Origin: Candidatus Woesebacteria bacterium
GTDB taxonomy: Bacteria > Patescibacteriota > Microgenomatia > UBA8517 > UBA10165
Assembly (NCBI GenBank): GCA_002686465.1
Contig: NZCP01000037.1
Location: 1-15,475, forward strand
Reading direction: 5' to 3'
DNA length: 15,475 nt
Positions 7,254-12,825 of the stretch are shown here, piece after piece (position 1 is the first letter of the stretch; each line of letters begins with the position of its first letter). Made by a program: the position numbers and the translations under genes. The notes under the pieces were generated by a model. It did not search any database, was not told where the DNA came from, and saw only the letters and a program-made list of their open reading frames with translations.

Positions 7254-7433
7254 ATGGCGCGAAGAAAACTTGAAGAAAGACATATACGCAAGCTCACAAG
7301 AACTGGTGGGGGTGCTAGCTTTAGCGTCACACTACCTATCGAAATCATCCGTAAATTCGGTTGGCGCGACCGTCAAAAAGTGATAGTCAAATCCCGCGGT
7401 AAGAAAATTGTTATTGAGGACTGGGAGAAGTAG
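7254..7433 (+). CDS. AbrB/MazE/SpoVT-like small DNA-binding protein
   Basis: This 59-residue protein has the compact swapped-hairpin pattern: IRKLTRTGGG (11-20), then FSVTLPIEIIRKFGW (23-37) with the characteristic TLP followed by a short amphipathic helix, then the strands KVIVKSRGKKIVIEDW (42-57). Such proteins dimerise through interleaved hairpins and bind DNA as transition-state regulators or antitoxins. No toxin gene is next to it: the neighbours are a hydrophilic hypothetical protein and a convergent hotdog-protein gene. That favours a stand-alone regulator. The N-terminus MARRKLEERH is strongly basic and could add DNA contacts. The ATG at 7254 lacks a Shine-Dalgarno. Three palindromes lie immediately upstream and are the likely operator. 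The last 23 bases overlap the 3' end of the convergent gene. Family assignment is by sequence pattern; the target genes are unknown. Confidence 0.85.
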   Translation: MARRKLEERHIRKLTRTGGGASFSVTLPIEIIRKFGWRDRQKVIVKSRGKKIVIEDWEK

Positions 7434-7854
7434 GAGTTTTGACTATTAAGACAATAATATCATTCACCTCTCCAATTAGTTGATTTTCTTTAAAGACTCT
7501 TCCGCTTCCTTTTATTGAATTTGTTCTCTTGCGAGTAATTTCCACTTCTGCTCTGACAATATCTCCTGGAAGGATAGTTCTATTAATAAATTCACAATTT
7601 CCCACACCCCCAAAAAGTCCTATGTGATGCTCTGGTAGCAACGACCGGGAGGCTATCCCTAATGTTTGTGCAACCATTTCTATCTGAAGTGCTCCTGGTA
7701 GTATTGGAAACCCTGGAGACTGGTCTACACGAACTCTCATGTAACCAGTTGTGTGTTCGCCATCAACCTCTACCTTATCTAGGAACAATGATACATCGCG
7801 ATGCGGCAAAATCTCCTCGATTTCGGGTCGTCCTAGAGTTAACCTTTCTGGCAT
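7411..7854 (-). CDS. FabZ-like hotdog-fold protein lacking the catalytic histidine
   Basis: The 147 residues match the FabZ/FabA-like 3-hydroxyacyl-ACP dehydratase family in length and layout: EEILPHRDVSLFLDKV (13-28) for the usual LPHR.P.LL.D.V, SPGFPILPGALQIEMVAQ (46-63) for the central-helix motif, and then C88EFINRTILPGD (88-98), resembling the family's FR..V.PGD strand. The conserved Glu is present (E59), but the residue aligned with the dehydratase His of the HFPG motif is Q45. The sequence therefore predicts a fold member that may bind acyl or other thioester-linked groups without normal dehydratase activity. It follows an 80-residue membrane protein after 9 bases, at the end of the glycosyltransferase run. 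No Shine-Dalgarno lies at a normal distance. Its 3' end overlaps the AbrB-like gene on the other strand. Confidence 0.85.
   Translation of the reverse strand: MPERLTLGRPEIEEILPHRDVSLFLDKVEVDGEHTTGYMRVRVDQSPGFPILPGALQIEMVAQTLGIASRSLLPEHHIGLFGGVGNCEFINRTILPGDIVRAEVEITRKRTNSIKGSGRVFKENQLIGEVNDIIVLIVKTPTSPSPQ
7833..7843. promoter_or_regulatory. Possible extra operator copy within the start of the hotdog-protein gene
   Basis: CTAGAGTTAAC is identical over 11 bases to 7220-7230 of the palindromic array and lies in codons 4 to 8 of the minus-strand gene. It contains the GTTAAC core. It could be a site for the same regulator or a chance match in a coding region. Confidence 0.25.
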
Positions 7855-7863
7855 AGAGTTTTT

Positions 7864-8106
7864 CTATCTAGGCCCTCCAGAATTTACTCCCTGTCCGGGC
7901 ATAGCTAGCCAGGTTATCATCATTCCTCCAAAAACAAGCACGGCGGCTACATCTGGTCTGCCCGTTGCTGCACCAAGCGCTATAAGCAGCCCTGCACCCG
8001 TTACTGCCGCCTCTATACTTACTGCTGTTTTTTTAACTGCAGCGGCCTTTCCCTCAGAACTAACTTCCGGCGGATTCACTCTTATTATGTCCCGTTCGTA
8101 TCCCAT
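7864..8106 (-). CDS. Small two-helix membrane protein of unknown function
   Basis: This 80-residue protein has a polar N-terminus (MGYERDIIRVNPPE) and two hydrophobic helices at about 29-48 and 52-69, joined by a short GRPD turn, so it should be a membrane hairpin with both ends on the same side. The frame is open further to an ATG at 8136, but the start at 8106 is chosen because a near-perfect Shine-Dalgarno, GGAGGTGA, sits 3 bases before it (6 bases from GGAGG). That sequence also contains the TGA stop of the upstream GT4 gene, so translation is tightly coupled. I recognise no family. Position between a glycosyltransferase and a hotdog protein suggests an accessory envelope role, without further support. 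Confidence 0.75.
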   Translation of the reverse strand: MGYERDIIRVNPPEVSSEGKAAAVKKTAVSIEAAVTGAGLLIALGAATGRPDVAAVLVFGGMMITWLAMPGQGVNSGGPR

Positions 8107-8110
8107 TTTC

Positions 8111-8118
8111 TCACCTCC
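8111..8118 (-). promoter_or_regulatory. Shine-Dalgarno that contains the upstream stop codon
   Basis: GGAGGTGA on the minus strand matches the anti-Shine-Dalgarno consensus over eight bases and lies 4 bases before the ATG at 8106. Its last three bases are the TGA that ends the GT4 gene. It fixes the start of the 80-residue protein and implies termination-reinitiation coupling. Confidence 0.85.
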
Positions 8119-9211
8119 CATTGGGCAATGCGTCATTATATACTCTTAATGTCTTCTCTGCCATCTTGTGCCAAGAGTAACGCTTCACCCGCCTTTGCCC
8201 TTTATTAACTAAGCCCCTAGAAAGATTTCCATCTGTAAGGATCATGTTAATTTTATCTGCAATATCTCCCTCGTCTTTTGGCTTAAAATAAAGTGCGGCG
8301 TCACCATAAATTTCGCGCAAGACGGGAATATCGGAACATACTACTGGAGTCCCTGCTGCCATTGCCTCAAGGCCTGGCAGACCAAACCCTTCGGACAAAG
8401 TTGGAAATATAAATGCTTCTGCATTTTTGTACAATCTACTTAATTCTTTATCCGAAACATGGCCTACAAGTTTTACAAAACTTTCAGCATTTTCTTGCTT
8501 TATGAATCTTTTAAACTTTCCCCAAAAAACACTACGTCCACAAACAATTACTAACTTCTGTGGTGATTTTGTGACCTTCAATGAGCGGACTACTGACTCT
8601 ACATTCTTATGTGGATATAAACTGCCCACATATAAAATATATGGCTCTCCTGCGTCCTTTCTTCCTGGCTTTGACAAGGTAGGTGCCCCCTCATATGAGA
8701 CTGCAACTTTAGACACAGGAACACCAAACCTACTAACAACCTCGTTTTTTATGGTTTTGCTTGGCACCAGTATCTTTGCTGCACGACTAATTGCGGCTCG
8801 CACAATCAAACGATAACCAAGATATTTAATCGCGTAAAGTGGAGCAGGAAGCGTAGTAACACCAAAACCTTGAATATTATGCCAAAGAACATCATGAATC
8901 GTCACAACAAATTTGCCACCATAGAAAATCGGTGCATTGAAATGAGGAACATGAAGAAGATCTAAATTTTCTTTGCTAAAGATGCCAGGCAGTACAAATT
9001 GTTCTGCTAATGTATAGTGCTGTATATCAGCAACAACTTTTTTCCAATTTTGCTTTGTCGGAATATCATCTAGATCTTTTTTACGGCAAAAAAGGACATA
9101 GTCGTTACTCGTATCAACCTCCTGGAGATTGCGTACCAATTCTTCTGTGTATCTTCCGATACCAGCATGTTGTGTCCCCCAAAGCCTTACATCTATTCCA
9201 ATTTTTGCCAT
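8111..9211 (-). CDS. GT4-family glycosyltransferase
   Basis: This is a 366-residue GT-B retaining glycosyltransferase, cytoplasmic or membrane-associated, using a nucleotide sugar. It starts KIGIDVRLWG with AGIGRYTEEL (16-25), typical of mannosyltransferase/WbdA-like GT4 enzymes. IHDVLWH (105-111) lies in the acceptor domain. The donor domain begins at YILYVGSLYPHKNVES (191-206). The E-x7-E signature is SEGFGLPGLEAMAAGTPVV (273-291), with E274 and E282. The frame is open 23 codons further upstream, into the 3' end of the preceding gene, but residue 24 (ATG at 9211) is the family-like start. It lies 8 bases after the upstream stop. No Shine-Dalgarno is present; CATAAT lies 7 bases upstream. 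Sugar specificity cannot be read. Confidence 0.94.
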   Translation of the reverse strand: MAKIGIDVRLWGTQHAGIGRYTEELVRNLQEVDTSNDYVLFCRKKDLDDIPTKQNWKKVVADIQHYTLAEQFVLPGIFSKENLDLLHVPHFNAPIFYGGKFVVTIHDVLWHNIQGFGVTTLPAPLYAIKYLGYRLIVRAAISRAAKILVPSKTIKNEVVSRFGVPVSKVAVSYEGAPTLSKPGRKDAGEPYILYVGSLYPHKNVESVVRSLKVTKSPQKLVIVCGRSVFWGKFKRFIKQENAESFVKLVGHVSDKELSRLYKNAEAFIFPTLSEGFGLPGLEAMAAGTPVVCSDIPVLREIYGDAALYFKPKDEGDIADKINMILTDGNLSRGLVNKGQRRVKRYSWHKMAEKTLRVYNDALPNGR

Positions 9212-9218
9212 ACTATAT

Positions 9219-9224
9219 ATTATG
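9219..9224 (-). promoter_or_regulatory. -10-like box before the GT4 gene at 9211
   Basis: CATAAT (five of six) on the minus strand ends 7 bases before the ATG at 9211, overlapping the upstream stop codon. No -35 is evident. It may be an internal promoter giving a leaderless message, or an AT-rich coincidence in an operon. Confidence 0.25.
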
Positions 9225-10107
9225 AATGTTTTGCTACACGAAATCTCTGGAGCAGTCCAATTCCGGATAATACTATCCAAGTCAGAATTCTTGGATACTT
9301 ATTCATATAGTGTTTCTTGTAAAAAGTTCTCATTGCCTCAGTTGAAGCGCGTGCTGATCGTAATTGAGTTTCTCGTGTAGCAGTCGCAATTCCTCTACTA
9401 TGACTCTTAATCCCAGAAGCTACTCCGCGATAATGTAAAACTTTGGTAAGTGGCACAAACATGACTTTCCAACCCTTCTCTTTCAATCTATAGCAAAAAT
9501 CCAACTCATCCCCATACCAAAAATAATCCTCGTCCCACCAACCTACCTCCTCACCTGCTTTGCGTCTTACAAAAAAGAATGCACCACTAACCGAATCCAC
9601 CTCGTGTGGACTTTTATCGTCTAACAGCCAACCTTGTGTATACCCTGCAAACAATTTGCTTTTTGGAAGGAGACCCCTGATCCCGGAAAAATGAGCAAAA
9701 GAATTCCAAGGAGTTGGGAAACCTCTGTGGGATGCCTCGTCCAACTCCCCACTAGGAAGTTCAAGACGCGGAGATGCAACACCAACGTCTTTTTCCCCTT
9801 GCATAAATTTAAATGTTGTTTTTAGAGCATCCTTGGATAACACAGTATCCGGATTTAGAAATAATATGTATTCTCCACGAGCCTTTTTAAGGCCAATATT
9901 ATTCCCTTTAGAAAACCCAACGTTCTTCTTATTTTTGATAAGCTCAATACCCACACCCTTTATATCCTCAATACTCTCAGTACTCGCATTATCAACTACA
10001 ATTACCTCTATAGAAATCCCCTCCGCATGCGATTTCTTAATAGATTGAAGGCACTTTTTTAAAAATTCTTTCGTATTGTAATTAAGAATAATAATACTTA
10101 TGTTCAT
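9220..10107 (-). CDS. GT2-family glycosyltransferase, WbbL-like
   Basis: This 295-residue GT-A inverting glycosyltransferase most resembles the rhamnosyltransferase/WbbL group. It starts NISIIILNYNTKEFL (2-16), followed by VIVVDNAS (35-42), NVGFSKGNN (62-70) and the metal-binding motif NPDT (85-88). VSGAFFFVRR (173-182) and DEDYFWYGDELDFCYRLKEK (192-211) carry the acidic catalytic-base region, followed by GWKV and a conserved H in VLHYRG. The C-terminal part is basic with a weakly hydrophobic helix near 274-287, suggesting membrane association. It is related to, but diverged from, the GT2 protein at 14161-15099; both carry FYKKHY near the end. The ATG overlaps the upstream gene's stop as ATGA (10104-10107). 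The acceptor is likely a lipid-linked oligosaccharide. Confidence 0.94.
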   Translation of the reverse strand: MNISIIILNYNTKEFLKKCLQSIKKSHAEGISIEVIVVDNASTESIEDIKGVGIELIKNKKNVGFSKGNNIGLKKARGEYILFLNPDTVLSKDALKTTFKFMQGEKDVGVASPRLELPSGELDEASHRGFPTPWNSFAHFSGIRGLLPKSKLFAGYTQGWLLDDKSPHEVDSVSGAFFFVRRKAGEEVGWWDEDYFWYGDELDFCYRLKEKGWKVMFVPLTKVLHYRGVASGIKSHSRGIATATRETQLRSARASTEAMRTFYKKHYMNKYPRILTWIVLSGIGLLQRFRVAKHS

Positions 10108-11306
10108 TTTGCCCCCAAAACTGCCTCTCTATAAACTTTATCTAATTTCTCACCCATCTTATCCCAACTATATTTTCTCTCTACAAGTCTCCGCGCATTT
10201 TCGGCCAAGACCTTAGCCTTCTCTGGGCTTCTCAACAGCTCAACCACAGCATTGGCCATATCGCTAGCCGTATCTCGAATATAAACATCAACACCGTCAG
10301 CTACTCCGATCCCTTGCGCACCTATTTTGGTTGTAACAATAGGAAGCTTTGACGCCATTGCAGCAAGATTCTTAAGTCTGGTCCCCCCGGGTCCTTTCAG
10401 GGGAGCAACAAAAACGGAAGCTTTGTTGTATGCAGATCTGATGCTTTCAACATCGTCTTCCTGTAAAGACTTAATGATAATATCATCTGCTGCAAGACTG
10501 GTAACACTCTCCGGTGTATGCTGTCCAACAATCCAGAGTTTTACACCAGGTACTTTCTCTTTAATCTTAGGGAACACATCATTTACCAGAGCTTGGGCGG
10601 CTTCAACATTTTGCAGCCATTTGAAATTACTAACGAATAGAACTCTTTTATCCTTCTCATCCCAATTCTTTTTAGGAAGGAAAAAATTTAGATCTACACC
10701 GTTGGGAACAAGATCTACATCAAGCCCCTTTTCAAGACTTAACATTTCCCGTCTATCCGCCTCTGATACAGCAACAACCTTCCCCGCCTTCTTCCAAAAA
10801 TCTCTCTCCCAAAACTTTAACTTTGCAACATCTAGATTTAGTAAAAATCTTAAGGGGATAAATTTAACCCCTTTAACAAAATGTTGATAGACTAAATATT
10901 CTATTGTTTGCTCAACAAGAATTGTTGGCAAAGAAGTTTTGGGAATATTTGTCATCACATAGAAAGTCTCTGCATGAATAAGGTCGTAGTTTTCCTCATC
11001 TAGCTCGCGTGCTACAGCGTCACGGAAGGTCCGTGACAAATAAATACTAACTAGGAATGGATATAGCGTTAAACCGGAAAGAATGATATTAAACGGGTTC
11101 CACGCCTTCCTTCTTTTAAAAACCACAACCTTTTTGCAATACTTCTCAAGCTCCGGAATAAACTCTCTTTCCTTATCATCCCTGATATAGCAAAAGAGGG
11201 TAATGTCATGCTTTTTATAAAGTTGCTTAATTAAGTTATATGACCGGATTTGCCCACCAGAAGACGGTGGAAAAGGGAGGTAGGGCGTAAGGGTAAGAAC
11301 CTTCAT
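10104..11306 (-). CDS. GT4-family glycosyltransferase with a degenerate E-x7-E site
   Basis: This is a 400-residue GT-B glycosyltransferase. The N-terminus KVLTLTPYLPFPPSSGGQIR (2-21) is typical of the GT4 branch related to PEP-CTERM/exosortase-associated sugar transferases. VVAVSEADRREM (177-188) and VPNGVDLNFF (200-209) mark the linker. The donor domain begins at VLFVSNFKWLQNVEAA (222-237). APLKGPGGTRLKNLAAMA (301-318) aligns with the nucleotide-sugar site usually ending LEAMA, so the second conserved glutamate is alanine here (A315). Activity may be retained, since this position varies in some GT4 branches, but it is unusual beside the two other GT4 genes of this window. The ATG at 11306 has GGAGG 10 bases upstream, within the loop of a hairpin. 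The gene starts the second part of the locus after a 70-base gap. Confidence 0.92.
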   Translation of the reverse strand: MKVLTLTPYLPFPPSSGGQIRSYNLIKQLYKKHDITLFCYIRDDKEREFIPELEKYCKKVVVFKRRKAWNPFNIILSGLTLYPFLVSIYLSRTFRDAVARELDEENYDLIHAETFYVMTNIPKTSLPTILVEQTIEYLVYQHFVKGVKFIPLRFLLNLDVAKLKFWERDFWKKAGKVVAVSEADRREMLSLEKGLDVDLVPNGVDLNFFLPKKNWDEKDKRVLFVSNFKWLQNVEAAQALVNDVFPKIKEKVPGVKLWIVGQHTPESVTSLAADDIIIKSLQEDDVESIRSAYNKASVFVAPLKGPGGTRLKNLAAMASKLPIVTTKIGAQGIGVADGVDVYIRDTASDMANAVVELLRSPEKAKVLAENARRLVERKYSWDKMGEKLDKVYREAVLGAK

Positions 11307-11340
11307 CTCATCACTCCCTCCGGCAGTGATGTCGGTGAAG
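11301..11340 (-). promoter_or_regulatory. Two-part hairpin over the translation start at 11306, Shine-Dalgarno in the loop
   Basis: On the minus strand a 7-base perfect stem, CATCACT/AGTGATG (11325-11331 with 11309-11315), closes a 9-base loop containing GGAGG. Outside a 4/3 internal loop, CTTCA pairs with TGAAG (11336-11340 with 11301-11305), and the second arm includes the last two bases of the ATG. The layout could expose the Shine-Dalgarno while partly hiding the start codon. It has no U-tract, so it is not an ordinary terminator. The complementarity is seen; regulation is inferred. Confidence 0.5.
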
Positions 11341-11350
11341 AACCTTGACT

Positions 11351-11364
11351 CAAGCTAACGCTTG
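11351..11364. other. Short inverted repeat in the 11307-11376 gap
   Basis: CAAGC and GCTTG (11351-11355, 11360-11364) flank a TAAC loop. The stem is only five base pairs and no T-run follows on either strand. With the larger hairpin at 11301-11340 it makes this gap the most structured intergenic stretch of the locus. It is too weak to call a terminator. Confidence 0.3.
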
Positions 11365-11376
11365 CTATGAATACTT

Positions 11377-12825
11377 TCATCGAAGTTTAACCACCACATA
11401 TTCATCTGTTTTCTCAAGCACCTGGTATTTTGCCATAACATCTTTAGTTTGCTGGTCAAAATTCACAGAAACATAATACCTAGCACCAAACCTCTCGATC
11501 ATCTGGTCTATGGGTAAAGTAATATGGGGCCATCCACTACGTCTCGTTTGATAAAGAAAAGCTGTATCACCATTGTATGGTGCGAGTATGAGTGCGTCCT
11601 TGGGAATTAGCTTATCAACAGCCTGCCCTGCCCGAACAATCTCGGGGTGGTTGATCTTATAAAATTCTCTGACTTGATAAAACGAAAATACCAGCCCCAT
11701 GCAAACACTGCCTATAACTAACAATCGGCGCAGTTTTGTATCGAGAGAGGTAATATTCCAAAGAGCAATAGACCCACCGGCTAATGCAAGTGATACTGCT
11801 GGAATTATTAACGTTTGGTAGTAATCATGTCTGACGCTTGCTGTAGCAACAATCGAAACATATAAAAATTGTCCGAGAAGGAAAAAATGAATAAACCAAC
11901 TCGATCCTGGCTTCGAAAATTTCTTTGCGAGACCTATTGCAAATAGTATTGCTAGCCAGGTCCCCAGAATCAATCTTCCTAGCCGCTCTGAGAAAATCCA
12001 CCACCAAAAAGAAGGTTTAAATCTAATATCATCACCGTTGAAAACCCATATAAAATGGGGGATACCTCGCAAAAAATCTTCGTTCCACATCCACGCGCGC
12101 CAGACAAAAAATGGAGTTAACGAGAGCGAAAGAAAAAACCAGAGCTCTGCCCTCTTTAGCATTCCAACAATGCCGAACTTTGCAAGCGCAAGATACAGCA
12201 TTGGCAGTGCATAAAAAATTGTAAACGGTTTGACAAGTAGGGCTGTTGCAAAAAGGACTCCTGAAAACAAGATAAACAACAATTTTTGTCTATCAATCCA
12301 CAAAACAAAAAACCATAGAGCTGCAAGGGCGGACGCAACAGCAAGTGGTTCCGGCAAAACAACTCTTGAGAAATAGATGTTAAAGGGTAGGATTGCAAAG
12401 AAGGATGCTGCTAACAAACCACCAATGGGGCTTATGAAGCGCCTTCCTAAAAGGAACATGAAGACAACTGAGACAAGGGATGCTATAACAGAAGTCAGCC
12501 TTCCCCATTTGTCAAAAGAAAAGTAGGGTAAAGTATTAAAGAGCGCAGCATGGATCGCATTAAAAATAGGAAACTCCACAAATCGCCATCCGCTTGGGTT
12601 CTCAAAACTTGTTGCTACACTTGAGATGTCGTGATAGCGGGGATGGGCGAAATCTATCCCACTCTGGACAAAGAAATAGCTTACTGATGCCGTGTCAGCT
12701 TGACGCCAAGAATGCCAGTCAGCTATTGGGTTATCAATCTTGTAAAGACGTAATGCAAGAGCAACGCCCACAATTAAGAAAACTAAAAAGTACTGTACTA
12801 CATTTTTTGCAAGTAATTTAGTCAT
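11377..12825 (-). CDS. GT-C fold membrane glycosyltransferase, PMT/ArnT-like
   Basis: This 482-residue polytopic membrane protein belongs to the dolichyl-phosphate-mannose/ArnT-like (GT39/GT83) superfamily. These enzymes move a sugar from a polyprenyl-phosphate donor to a protein, lipid or glycan on the outer membrane face. A first helix (about 10-26) is followed by the large outer loop with D36WHSWRQADT (36-45), the usual acidic and aromatic site of the family. SRVVLPEPLAV (153-163) is the second conserved loop, with E159. About ten further hydrophobic segments follow to about residue 382. A soluble C-terminal domain (about 383-482) contains ILAPYNGDTAFLYQTRRSGW. The ATG overlaps the upstream stop as ATGA (12822-12825). 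The acceptor is unknown; surface glycan or protein O-glycosylation are both possible. Confidence 0.88.
   Translation of the reverse strand: MTKLLAKNVVQYFLVFLIVGVALALRLYKIDNPIADWHSWRQADTASVSYFFVQSGIDFAHPRYHDISSVATSFENPSGWRFVEFPIFNAIHAALFNTLPYFSFDKWGRLTSVIASLVSVVFMFLLGRRFISPIGGLLAASFFAILPFNIYFSRVVLPEPLAVASALAALWFFVLWIDRQKLLFILFSGVLFATALLVKPFTIFYALPMLYLALAKFGIVGMLKRAELWFFLSLSLTPFFVWRAWMWNEDFLRGIPHFIWVFNGDDIRFKPSFWWWIFSERLGRLILGTWLAILFAIGLAKKFSKPGSSWFIHFFLLGQFLYVSIVATASVRHDYYQTLIIPAVSLALAGGSIALWNITSLDTKLRRLLVIGSVCMGLVFSFYQVREFYKINHPEIVRAGQAVDKLIPKDALILAPYNGDTAFLYQTRRSGWPHITLPIDQMIERFGARYYVSVNFDQQTKDVMAKYQVLEKTDEYVVVKLR

Noticed and set aside
7254..7433. AbrB-like protein as the antitoxin of a toxin-antitoxin pair
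   Set aside because: Neither neighbour resembles a MazF, PIN or other toxin family.
8107..8136. ATG at 8136 as start of the small membrane protein
   Set aside because: The near-perfect Shine-Dalgarno is positioned for the ATG at 8106, and the longer start would overlap the upstream enzyme gene without its own binding site.
9212..9280. 23-codon N-terminal extension of the GT4 gene at 8111-9211
   Set aside because: It overlaps the end of the preceding GT2 gene, and the family N-terminus begins at the ATG at 9211.
10327..10887. 186-codon plus-strand frame inside the GT4 gene
   Set aside because: The minus strand clearly encodes conserved glycosyltransferase motifs here, and the plus-strand product is Ser/Thr/Phe-rich without any domain.
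11351..11364. Transcription terminator after the GT-C gene
   Set aside because: The stem has only five pairs and no T-run follows on the minus strand.
12114..12121. GAGTTAAC inside the GT-C gene as a further operator
   Set aside because: An 8-base match is expected about once every few tens of kilobases by chance, and it is deep in a coding region.
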